Source: CALDTK01 sp965215115
GTDB taxonomy: Bacteria > Bacteroidota > Bacteroidia > Chitinophagales > Saprospiraceae
DNA: 64,000 nucleotides
Assembly (NCBI GenBank): GCA_965215115.1
Contig: OZ244050.1
Span: 3,720,001-3,784,000 of the forward strand
Reading direction: 5' to 3'
Below, in pieces: positions 16,926 through 24,788 of the stretch (the stretch's first letter is position 1; every line of letters starts with the position of its first letter). A program made the position numbers and the translations under genes. The notes below the pieces were generated by a model. The model was not told where the DNA came from and made no database searches. It saw only the letters and a list, made by a program, of their open reading frames with translations.

Positions 16926-16994
16926 CTCGAACCGACGCGGTAGCTCGAACCTCCGGTTCGAGAAGAGCTAACTCGAACCGGAGGTTCGAGCTAC
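16922..16994. repeat. REP/BIME-like GTAG-footed inverted hairpin pair, also a likely bidirectional terminator
   Basis: A perfect 23-bp inverted repeat pairs 16940-16962 with 16972-16994. Each arm begins (reading inward) with GTAG followed by its own hairpin CTCGAACC-TCC-GGTTCGAG. An additional partial unit, GTAGCTCGAACC, precedes it at 16922-16933. GTAG plus a palindrome, arranged in opposite orientation, is the structure of REP/BIME elements mobilised by RAYT transposases. The right arm includes the stop codon of the S8 peptidase, and the convergent genes on each side could both terminate here. Confidence 0.75.
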
Positions 16995-18637
16995 GCCCGC
17001 GGTATCTTCCCGTTCGCGAGCACGCCGCCCGGACGCCCGGTCTCTTGCTGCGCCAGCTTGACCGCCTCGTACGCATTTAGCGTCGCGCCGGTCTCGCTCA
17101 GCGAATCGAAGCGCACCAGTCGGTCGTCACCCGGCAGCTTCACCATCCGTGCCCCCTGCCTGGTGCCGCTCTCGAGGATGATCTCCTTCACCTCCTTGGC
17201 CTTTAGCTCGGGGAAGTAGCTCCGGATCAGCGCGGCCACCCCGGCGGTCACCGGGCTCGCCATCGAGGTCCCGGAGGCGCTGCCGTACTCGTTGCCGGGC
17301 GTCGTGGAGTAGATGTCGACCCCCGGGCTGAAGATGTCGACGTTGGTCTTGCCGTAGTTGCTAAACGTCGCAACCGCGTCCGCGTCCGACATCCAGCTCA
17401 AGGCGCCGATCTCGAGCCAGTTGTCGGGGTACTTCTTCTTCAGGAATTTGAAGAACCCACGTCGCTCGTACGCCTCCCGCGGGAAGTTGTCCGACTCGTC
17501 GGTGTTCTCAGCGCTGTTGCCGGCGGCGTGGACGAGGAGCACGTCATGCTTCGAAGCGTACTTGACGGCCTTGTCGACGGCCTCCTTGTCCCAGCTGTAG
17601 CCCTTGCCGAAGCTCATGTTGACCACCTTCGCGCCGTTGTCGACCGCGTACCGGATGGCGTTCGCGACGTCCTTGTCGCGCTCGTCGCCGTTGGGCACTG
17701 CGCGGACGCTCATGATGCGGACGTTGTCGGCCACGCCGTCGATCCCGATGCCATTGCCGCGCTTCGCGGCCACGATCCCGGCCACGTGGGTCCCGTGGAA
17801 GGCGTCGGGGCCCTGCACGTCGTTGTTGCCGTAGCCCTGCTCGTAAGAATCGGCGTAGTTGTCGCCCACGATCGCGCGGGCGTCGAAGTCGGGATTCCAG
17901 TTGTACTCGTAGTTGTCGCGGAAGTACGTATAGCCGCCGTCGAGTTCCTCGTGGAGTTGCGCGACCGTCGTCCCTTCCGCGAGTTGATTGGCCACGATGC
18001 CCTTCATCATCCCGAGCTGCGGATCGGACGTCGTGTAGGCCTCGAGTTGCGCTGCGTCGAAATCGTCGCCGAGCTCCTTCTGCAGGCGCTCCAGCGTCTG
18101 GAGCATCCCGCCATACTGCGCCATGCGCTGGCCGAAGTTGGCGCGCTTGGCCTCGATGGTGCTGCGGAGCTCGCGGTACTCCTCGAACTCCATGCGCTCC
18201 TTACGCGACAGCTTGTTGGTGTCGAGCCTTGTGAACTTGTCCCGCATCCGGGCGTAGACGCGTGCGATCTCGAGGTTGTCGGGACCGACGTTGCGGCCGT
18301 CCTTGCCGCCGATGAAGTTCCAGCCGTTGACGTCGTCGACGTAGCCGTTCTTATCATCGTCGATGCCGTTGCCGGCGATCTCGCCGGGGTTAACCCACAT
18401 GACGTCCTTGAGGTCCTCGTGCTCGGGGTCGACGCCGGAGTCGATGATGGCGACGATGACCGGCGCGCCCTCCTTGCCGTCGAGCAGTTCGCGGTATACG
18501 CGCTCCGTGCCGACGCCGGCGGTCTTGTCCTGGGTGAGGTCGAGGTTGAACCAATTCTTAGGGGCCTCCGCCTGGGCGTAGAGGCACGCGCTACCGGCTA
18601 GGGCGACAGCGAGCGAGAGAAAACGAGCTAAAAACAT
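16991..18637 (-). CDS. Secreted S8 family serine peptidase (subtilase)
   Basis: A 548-residue protease with a signal peptide (MFLARFLSLAVALAGSACLYAQA). The catalytic triad is visible: Asp in VAIIDSGVD (near 65), His in HGTHVAG (near 282) and Ser in GTSMASPV (near 454). About 215 residues separate the Asp and His blocks, far more than in ordinary subtilisins; the insert is charged and helical (KLSRKERMEFEEYRELR), probably a coiled coil. No C-terminal type IX sorting domain is evident, so a periplasmic or lipoprotein-like location is possible. Confidence 0.9.
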   Translation of the reverse strand: MFLARFLSLAVALAGSACLYAQAEAPKNWFNLDLTQDKTAGVGTERVYRELLDGKEGAPVIVAIIDSGVDPEHEDLKDVMWVNPGEIAGNGIDDDKNGYVDDVNGWNFIGGKDGRNVGPDNLEIARVYARMRDKFTRLDTNKLSRKERMEFEEYRELRSTIEAKRANFGQRMAQYGGMLQTLERLQKELGDDFDAAQLEAYTTSDPQLGMMKGIVANQLAEGTTVAQLHEELDGGYTYFRDNYEYNWNPDFDARAIVGDNYADSYEQGYGNNDVQGPDAFHGTHVAGIVAAKRGNGIGIDGVADNVRIMSVRAVPNGDERDKDVANAIRYAVDNGAKVVNMSFGKGYSWDKEAVDKAVKYASKHDVLLVHAAGNSAENTDESDNFPREAYERRGFFKFLKKKYPDNWLEIGALSWMSDADAVATFSNYGKTNVDIFSPGVDIYSTTPGNEYGSASGTSMASPVTAGVAALIRSYFPELKAKEVKEIILESGTRQGARMVKLPGDDRLVRFDSLSETGATLNAYEAVKLAQQETGRPGGVLANGKIPRA

Positions 18638-18655
18638 AGGGTCTTTTAGAAAAGC

Positions 18656-18663
18656 GAAATGTA
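18656..18663 (-). promoter_or_regulatory. Putative -7 box for the S8 peptidase
   Basis: TACATTTC on the minus strand is one base from TAnnTTTG and lies 18 bases upstream of the ATG. The rest of the 234-bp gap to 18872 shows nothing else clear. Confidence 0.4.
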
Positions 18664-18871
18664 GGCGGAATCGCGGTCGTCCGTCCGGTCCAGAACCCCA
18701 AACGCCCGAAAAGCTACGCCAAGTCGACGTTTTGGTACGGAATGTGTCAGTTTACAGAGTAACCGCCGGAAACGCGAGCCTCCCACAGATGGGTTCGATA
18801 GCCTCACCGCCGCTTCCGGACGCAAACCTACCAAGTCGCCCGAGGGCGGCGAAACGAGAAAACTACGTTCG

Positions 18872-19741
18872 ATGTCCTTCCTCACTCGCGCGGCCCTGGC
18901 CGTAGCCCTGCCCGCGGCATTCCTCCTCGCCCAGCCCGGCGCCTCGGCCCAGCCCGAACTCGGCATCCACCTCGGCCACGGCTACTACATGGGCGACCTG
19001 CAGCCGGACTCCCCCTACGCGCCGCTCGGCAACGGCAAAGCTTCCTACGGGGCCTACGGCCGCATCGGCGCTACGGATAAGATCGCGATCACCGGTTCGC
19101 TCATGCTCACCAAACTCGCCGGTACCGACGCACGTCGGGAGTCGAGTGTCGAGCGCAACCTCAACTTCCGGACCGACATCTTCGAGATGGCGATCAGCGG
19201 CGAGTATCTACCGTTTGGGTCCGGGCGCGCGGTCAATCCCTACCTCACGGCGGGTGTAGCGGTCTACCGTTTCAATCCGCAGGCCGACTTCAACGGCCGA
19301 CTCGTCGACCTCCAGCCGCTCGGCACCGAGGGCCAGGGCATGACGGGCTACGCGCCGAGGTACGGCCTCACGCGCCTCGCGATGCCCCTGGGGACCGGCG
19401 TGCGCATCCCCTTCGGCGAGGCCTGGGTCATCAGCGCGGAGATTAAGTTCCGCGCCACGTTCTTCGACCACCTGGACGACGTGAGCGGCGCGTACGTCAA
19501 CTACTACGAACTCGTGCAGGGCAACGGCTCCCTCGCCGCGGCGCTCGCCGACCGCACCAGCGAACTGCGCGGCATCGAGCCCCGCGACGTCCCCTCGGGT
19601 TCGCCCCGCGGCAACGTCGGCAATTTCGACTACTACGCCACCGCCGGGCTCAACGTCGGCTACCGCCTCGGGACCGGGCTCTTCAACGTCGCCTCGCGTA
19701 AGAGTGGCGCGAGTCGCTACAACAAGTGCTATCAGTTTTAA
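18872..19741 (+). CDS. DUF6089 family outer-membrane beta-barrel protein
   Basis: A 289-residue exported protein with a signal peptide ending near LAQPGASAQ. It has the family's YYMGDL opening, alternating hydrophobic beta strands (YGRIGATDKIAITGSL, NPYLTAGVAVYRFNPQ) and the typical closing segment ending NKCYQF. These proteins are widespread in Bacteroidota; function is unknown but an outer-membrane barrel of about eight strands is likely. The -7-like TACGTTCG at 18864-18871 directly abuts the ATG. A strong terminator follows at 19806. Confidence 0.82.
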   Translation: MSFLTRAALAVALPAAFLLAQPGASAQPELGIHLGHGYYMGDLQPDSPYAPLGNGKASYGAYGRIGATDKIAITGSLMLTKLAGTDARRESSVERNLNFRTDIFEMAISGEYLPFGSGRAVNPYLTAGVAVYRFNPQADFNGRLVDLQPLGTEGQGMTGYAPRYGLTRLAMPLGTGVRIPFGEAWVISAEIKFRATFFDHLDDVSGAYVNYYELVQGNGSLAAALADRTSELRGIEPRDVPSGSPRGNVGNFDYYATAGLNVGYRLGTGLFNVASRKSGASRYNKCYQF

Positions 19742-19805
19742 GCAGGACCCGAGGGCCGCAGGTAAACTATGAACACCCTCCCGGGCCACGGTCCGGGCGT
19801 TTGGT

Positions 19806-19857
19806 AGGCCTCGCGGTCTGGACATAGCGTCCGGGCCGCGAGGCCTTTCGCTTTTTT
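19806..19857 (+). terminator. Strong rho-independent terminator
   Basis: AGGCCTCGCGG (19806-19816) pairs perfectly with CCGCGAGGCCT (19836-19846), followed by TTCGCTTTTTT. It ends the DUF6089 transcript. Confidence 0.9.
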
Positions 19858-19968
19858 GGGGGCATTTGATTTGGAGTTCACATTGCAGGTGGGGGGGGCC
19901 GAGCGCCCAGGACTTTGCCGTCATTGCTAGAGTCCTCTGTAGGCGCTGAGGTTTCCCCCTATAATGGC

Positions 19969-20210
19969 GGGTAACCCCCCCGGCCCCCCTTGTTTTGGTT
20001 TCCGCCGCAGAACCGCTTCGCGGCCCCGCGGCGGAAACCAAAACAAGGGGGGAGGCGAACGCCCACGTGCACCGTCGAGCTGAGCGCCGCAGGCCCCCCG
20101 AGCGAAGCGAGCCGCACGGTCGCCTCCGCCCTTGTTCAGCCGGGCTGCCGGATCGAGCGAAGCGAAGATCCGGCAGCCCGGTTGAATAAGGGGGGCCGGG
20201 GGGGTTACCC
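19969..20210. repeat. 242-bp multi-arm palindromic element
   Basis: The ends form a perfect 23-bp inverted repeat (19969-19991 with 20188-20210). Inside are three arms. Arm 1 is a perfect 25-bp inverted repeat (19984-20008 with 20028-20052). Arm 2 pairs 20051-20058 and 20071-20075 with 20120-20127 and 20116-20120. Arm 3 is a 26-bp repeat (20129-20154 with 20167-20192) with two G-T pairs. Each arm carries GCGAAGC or its complement GCTTCGC near its tip (20015, 20102, 20157). The C6/G6 runs are shared between outer stem and arms, so alternative folds compete. No ORF is supported. Confidence 0.85.
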
Positions 20211-20724
20211 ACGAGTAACGGGAGAGCCCTTAGGCAAGCCCCCCTCCTGCACGGCTCACCAGGCGCCGCAGACCCTCTCCATGAGGCGAGCAATTGCTGA
20301 CCTCTTCCTCGTCGGAGTGACATCCGACCTGCGCAAACCGAAAGGCCCACAATACGCCTCGACACGCCACGCCACGGGGCCTAACCCCACGACAGCCGAG
20401 CCAGTGCATGAGTCTCCCAGCAAGGCTACAATAATGGCCTGAACTCGCATAGTCAAGAACGCCGCGCCCCCTTCGTCCGCACGCTCTTCTGCGCCCATTC
20501 GACCAATGGCCCCCTCGACGCCGCCCCCAGTCTTTGGCGAACCGAAACCGGTTCGGACTGCCCGTCGAGTGGTCGGGAAAGGACCTCCGAACGGGCGCGC
20601 ACGGGGTTTACGGCGGCCCGGGAGCCGCGCCCGGGCTTGGTTCTTGACTACGTAGCCCTGTCCGGGTCCAACACGCCCGCACGGGCGCCCCGCGCCCTCC
20701 GCAAACACTCGAACAAACACTCGT
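20211..20724. other. 514-bp gap without a supported gene
   Basis: GC-rich sequence between the palindromic element and the beta-helix gene. Antisense ORFs lack any protein signature. I looked for tmRNA, RNase P RNA and SRP RNA signatures and tRNA T-loops and saw none. An unrecognised RNA or a long leader cannot be excluded. Confidence 0.4.
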
Positions 20725-21672
20725 ATGAACCGCCCACTCCTCGCGGTGGCCTGCACGCTGTACGGCGTCGCCCTGGCCGCCCAGTCCACGCTCTTCGTCA
20801 CGCCCACCGGCGCCGGCGACGGCAGCAGCTGGTCGAAGGCCGCCAACCTCCACGCCGCCCTCAAGGGCGCCAGCGCGGGCCACACCCTGTGGCTCTCCTC
20901 CGGGACCTACGTCACGACGGCCGGCGACAACCGCGACGCGAGCTTCCGGATCCCGGCCGGCGTCCAGGTGCTAGGGGGTTTTAGCGGAAGCGAGACCGCC
21001 CTCGCGCAGCGCAAGCCGCAGGCCGCCCCGACGGTCCTCAGCGGGGAGATCGGCGGTCCCGACCCGCACGACAACGCCTACACCGTGGTCCGCATCACCG
21101 GCGGCGACGCGTCTACCGTCCTCGACGGCGTGACCGTATCAGGGGCTCACGCCAATGGCTCCGGGGTCGTCGCCGATGCGAGGCGCGCCGGCGGTGGCCT
21201 CCTCGTCGACCTCGCGGGACCCGGCACGAAGGCCTCCCCCACGATCAGCAACGTCGTCTTCGAGAAGAATTACGCCCGCGACGGGGGCGCGGTCTACGTG
21301 GATGGCTCCGGGGGGCAGGCGACGCCTACGTTCGAGCGGTGCAGCTTCCGCCAAAACGAGGCCGACCTCGACGGGGGCGCGGTCTACAACGACGGCCGGC
21401 GCTACGGCGAGGCGAGCCCCATCTTCCGGGCCTGCGTGTTCGAGGGCAACGAGGCCAACTACGGCGCGGCGGTCTTCAACCAGGCTACCAAGGGCACGGC
21501 CAGCCCGAAGATGAGCGAGTGCACCTTTCGGCAAAACAAAGCCTACGTCCGCGGCACGACCCTCTACAGCATCGACCACCAGGGCACGAGCCGCCCGATG
21601 CTGCTGAGCTGCGTCTTCGACCAAACCGCCGAAATCACCGCCTCGGCCGACGACCTGGCCCGCGCCAACTAA
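20725..21672 (+). CDS. Secreted parallel beta-helix (PMP-repeat-like) protein
   Basis: A 315-residue protein with a signal peptide (MNRPLLAVACTLYGVALAAQ). It opens with the common VTPTGAGDGSSWSKAANLHAAL segment seen in right-handed beta-helix proteins, then GGFSGSE, LDGVTVSGAHANG, and repeated C-[ST]-F-R-Q-N-x-A...GGAV units (near 205, 235, 265), the polymorphic outer-membrane protein pattern. It ends without a visible sorting domain. Two of the repeats are encoded by copies of the interspersed DNA motif (21343-21357, 21523-21537), where it reads FRQN. Confidence 0.8.
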   Translation: MNRPLLAVACTLYGVALAAQSTLFVTPTGAGDGSSWSKAANLHAALKGASAGHTLWLSSGTYVTTAGDNRDASFRIPAGVQVLGGFSGSETALAQRKPQAAPTVLSGEIGGPDPHDNAYTVVRITGGDASTVLDGVTVSGAHANGSGVVADARRAGGGLLVDLAGPGTKASPTISNVVFEKNYARDGGAVYVDGSGGQATPTFERCSFRQNEADLDGGAVYNDGRRYGEASPIFRACVFEGNEANYGAAVFNQATKGTASPKMSECTFRQNKAYVRGTTLYSIDHQGTSRPMLLSCVFDQTAEITASADDLARAN

Positions 21673-21721
21673 GCCGGGCCGCACGCGCCCCCGCGGGGCC
21701 GGTAGCTTACCTTCGCGGCCG

Positions 21722-23662
21722 ATGTCCCGCCTGCCCCCCGGTCAACGCTATCCCTCGCCCGAGGCCGCCCTCGAAGCACACTGGGGCTACGGCAGCTTTC
21801 GCGGCATCCAGGCGGACGTGATCGCGAGCGTCCTCGCCGGGCGGGATGCCCTGGCCCTGATGCCCACCGGCGGCGGCAAGTCGCTCTGCTACCAGGTCCC
21901 GGCCCTCATGCGGGAGGGGGTCTGCGTGGTGGTGAGCCCGCTGATTGCCCTGATGAAAGACCAGGTCCAGGCGCTGCAGAGCAAGGGCGTCCGCGCCGCA
22001 GCCCTCTACGCCGGACTGAGTCGCCGCGAGCAGGAAGCCATCTACGACCGCGCGCAATTCGGCGGCCTCGAACTCCTCTACCTCTCCCCGGAGCGCCTGC
22101 TCAGCGACTGGACGCGCGTCCGCCTTCAGCAGACGAAGGTGAGCCTCTTCGCCGTCGACGAGGCGCACTGCATCTCGCAGTGGGGGCACGACTTCCGGCC
22201 GGCGTACCGCAAGATCGTCGAGGTCCGCGAGCACATGCCGCACGTCCCGGTGCTCGCGCTCACGGCCACGGCCACGCCGCAGGTCGCCGACGACATCTGC
22301 GGGCAACTCGGGTTCGGGCTCAACGCCCAGCGCCACTCGATGTCCTTCGGGCGCGACAACCTCGTCTACGCCGTGCGCGGCACCGAGGACAAACTCCAGA
22401 AACTCGTCGCCGCCCTGCAGGCCGTCCCGGGCTCGGCCGTCGTGTACGTCAACACCCGCGGCCGCACGCGCCAGGTGAGCCAGGAGCTCAGGCGCCGCCA
22501 CATCCCCGCGGGCTTCTACCACGCCGGGCTCACGATCGAGGAGCGCGACGCCGCGCAGGCGGCCTGGCTCCGGGACGAGACCCGGGTCATCGTCGCGACC
22601 AACGCCTTCGGGATGGGGATCGACAAGCCGAACGTGCGACTCGTGGTCCACCTCGACATGCCCAACAACCTCGAGGCCTACTTCCAGGAGGCCGGGCGGG
22701 CCGGGCGCGACGGCCAGCGCGCCTACGCGCTGCTGCTCTACCGCGACTACGACGGCCAGGACCTGATCCGCAAGCACGAGGTCGCGCACCCGAGCCCCGC
22801 CGACGTCAAGCGCATCTACCACATGCTGGGCAGCTACTGCAACCTCGCCCTCGGGGCCGGCGAGGGCGCCGAATACGAGTTCGACATCGCCGCTTTCGCG
22901 AAAAACTACCAGCTCGACGGGATGCTCTGCGTCACGGCCCTCAAGACCCTCCAAACCGAGGGCGTCATCTACCTCTCGGACGCGGTCTACCGCCCGGCCA
23001 TGGTGCACCTACTCGCGAGCCGCGAGGAGCTCTACGACTTTTGCCTGCGCAGTCCCAAGCTCGAGAAGCTGATCCAACTCCTCCTCCGTACGCACCAGGG
23101 CATCCAGGAGGACGCGGTCTACCTCAAGGAACACGACCTCGCGCGCCACCTCGGGATGACGGTCCACGACCTGCGCGGGCAATTTCAGCTGCTCCACCGC
23201 CAGAAGATGCTCGAGTACCGCGAGCAGGGCGAACTGCCGCTGTTGACCTGGACCAAGCCCCGCGCCCCGGCCGAGCACCTCGCCCTCGACTGGGCGAAAC
23301 TGCGGGAGCGCGAGGCCACGCGGGAGGCGAAGCTACGGTCCGCGATCGCCTACGCGAGCGCCGGCACCTGCCGCGCCCAGCAACTCCTGCGCTACTTCGG
23401 GGACGAGGGCCCGGTCTGCGGCCAGTGTGATGTCTGCGTCGCGCAGCGCGCGGCCGGCCAAACCCCGGAGCCGCAGGACCTCGAGCGGTACACGTTCAAG
23501 GTGAGTGCGCTCCTGCGGCGCGACCCCTTGACGCCGGCCAACATCCTCGCGAGTTTCGAGCGGCGACACCACCCGCAGGTCTCGGCCGCGATCCGCGCGA
23601 TGCTCGATGGCGGCGTGGTCGAGGAGTCGGCGGGTAAAATCGTGCTCCGTGCCGCAGCCTGA
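21722..23662 (+). CDS. recQ: ATP-dependent DNA helicase RecQ
   Basis: A 646-residue 3'-5' helicase. Motif 0 (GYGSFRGIQADVI), Walker A TGGGKSLC (near 50), DEAH in FAVDEAHCISQWGHDFR (near 145), motif VI QEAGRAGRDG and a zinc-binding segment with CRAQQLLRYFGD...CGQCDVC (near 548-572) are all present. The region after it is short and no HRDC domain is recognised. TACCTTCG at 21708-21715 ends six bases before the ATG, consistent with a leaderless mRNA. The end overlaps the next gene's likely start. Motif variant at 22891-22906 (AFAKNY). Confidence 0.95.
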   Translation: MSRLPPGQRYPSPEAALEAHWGYGSFRGIQADVIASVLAGRDALALMPTGGGKSLCYQVPALMREGVCVVVSPLIALMKDQVQALQSKGVRAAALYAGLSRREQEAIYDRAQFGGLELLYLSPERLLSDWTRVRLQQTKVSLFAVDEAHCISQWGHDFRPAYRKIVEVREHMPHVPVLALTATATPQVADDICGQLGFGLNAQRHSMSFGRDNLVYAVRGTEDKLQKLVAALQAVPGSAVVYVNTRGRTRQVSQELRRRHIPAGFYHAGLTIEERDAAQAAWLRDETRVIVATNAFGMGIDKPNVRLVVHLDMPNNLEAYFQEAGRAGRDGQRAYALLLYRDYDGQDLIRKHEVAHPSPADVKRIYHMLGSYCNLALGAGEGAEYEFDIAAFAKNYQLDGMLCVTALKTLQTEGVIYLSDAVYRPAMVHLLASREELYDFCLRSPKLEKLIQLLLRTHQGIQEDAVYLKEHDLARHLGMTVHDLRGQFQLLHRQKMLEYREQGELPLLTWTKPRAPAEHLALDWAKLREREATREAKLRSAIAYASAGTCRAQQLLRYFGDEGPVCGQCDVCVAQRAAGQTPEPQDLERYTFKVSALLRRDPLTPANILASFERRHHPQVSAAIRAMLDGGVVEESAGKIVLRAAA

Positions 23663-24788
23663 GCCCGTGGGCGGCCCCTACGACATCGTGGCCCTCGTGT
23701 CCAACGACCTGGTCACCGACCAGCGCATGCAGAAGTCGCTGTCCAGCCTGACGGCGGCCGGGTACCGGTGCCTCTTGCTCGGGCGCGAGAAGGCGGCGAG
23801 TCGCGAGCTCGATCCGTCGTGGCCCTTCGCGCAGGAGCGTCACCGCCTCCGGGCCTACGCCGGCAAGCGATTCTACTGGCAGCTCAACCGCGCGCACTTC
23901 CGACGCCTCCTCGAGCTGCGGCCGGGGGCCGTCCTCGCGGTCGACCTCGACACCATTTGGGCGGGGCACCGCGCGAGTCGCGCGCTCGGCGTCCCGTTCG
24001 TCTTCGACGCGCACGAGTTGTTCGAGGAGCAACCCGAGGTGGCGCGCCGCTGGTGGATCAAGGCAGTCTGGTACCTGGTCGGGAAGCGCTTTGTGCCGGC
24101 GGCGGCGGCGTGCTACACGGTGGGGGGCGGCGTGGCTGAGGTTTTGCGGAAGCGCTACCGTCGGCCCTTCGCCGTCGTCCGAAATTTCCCGGTGGCGGGT
24201 GACGCGCGGCCGGTAGCACGCGTTTTGCCGAAAGGCGACCAACCCTTCGTCATTCTTTACCAAGGCGCGCTCAACGAGGGGCGCGGCCTGGAGGAGCTCC
24301 TCGAGGCGGCGCAGCAACTGACCGGCGTCGAGGTCTGGATCGCGGGCGACGGCCCGGAGGCAGGTCGTTTGAGGGCTTTCGCCAAAACCTTCCCCAGCGC
24401 GGGCGTGACTTTCTTCGGGGAGGTCGAACCCAAGGCCCTCGCCGGCCTCACCGGGCGAGCGCACCTGGGCTATGCTCTGATGCGCAACGTGAGCCGTAAC
24501 TACTACCTAAGCCTGTCCAACAAGAGCGTCGACTACCTGCGCGCGGGACTCCCGAGCCTGCAGATGGCCTGGCCCGAGTACGAGGCGATCCACCGCGAGT
24601 ACGGCTGCTACCACCTCGTCGAGGGGTTGAGCGTTGCCGCCGTGGTGAGTGCCGTACGGGCGTGCCGAGACCTGGAGTACTACAACGCCCTGGCCAGCGC
24701 AAGCGCGCGCGCGGGCGCCGAGCTGACCTGGGAGCGCGAGGCGGAGGTACTCGCCGACATCGTCCGGTCCGTCTTGCCGAGCACCTAA
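23649..24788 (+). CDS. Glycosyltransferase (GT4-like)
   Basis: About 379 residues from a GTG overlapping the recQ stop, so probably co-transcribed. The N-terminal half has VSNDLVTDQRMQKSL and FDAHELFEE; the C-terminal half has the GT-B donor-binding features ILYQGALNEGRGLEELLEA, VWIAGDGPEAGRL, and a late Glu in AWPEYEAIHREYGC. Acceptor unknown; probably cell-surface glycan assembly. Alternative starts are GTG 23667 or an upstream ATG 23607 inside recQ. Three motif copies (24141, 24222, 24374) are read as VLRKR, VLPKG and AFAKT. Confidence 0.85.
   Translation: MPQPEPVGGPYDIVALVSNDLVTDQRMQKSLSSLTAAGYRCLLLGREKAASRELDPSWPFAQERHRLRAYAGKRFYWQLNRAHFRRLLELRPGAVLAVDLDTIWAGHRASRALGVPFVFDAHELFEEQPEVARRWWIKAVWYLVGKRFVPAAAACYTVGGGVAEVLRKRYRRPFAVVRNFPVAGDARPVARVLPKGDQPFVILYQGALNEGRGLEELLEAAQQLTGVEVWIAGDGPEAGRLRAFAKTFPSAGVTFFGEVEPKALAGLTGRAHLGYALMRNVSRNYYLSLSNKSVDYLRAGLPSLQMAWPEYEAIHREYGCYHLVEGLSVAAVVSAVRACRDLEYYNALASASARAGAELTWEREAEVLADIVRSVLPST

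Noticed and set aside
20211..20724. Candidate tmRNA, RNase P RNA or SRP RNA
   Set aside because: None of the conserved core sequences or a T-loop/CCA end could be found.
20256..20885. Minus-strand ORF across the gap and beta-helix start
   Set aside because: Low-complexity Arg/Gly/Ala composition and antisense to a real signal peptide.
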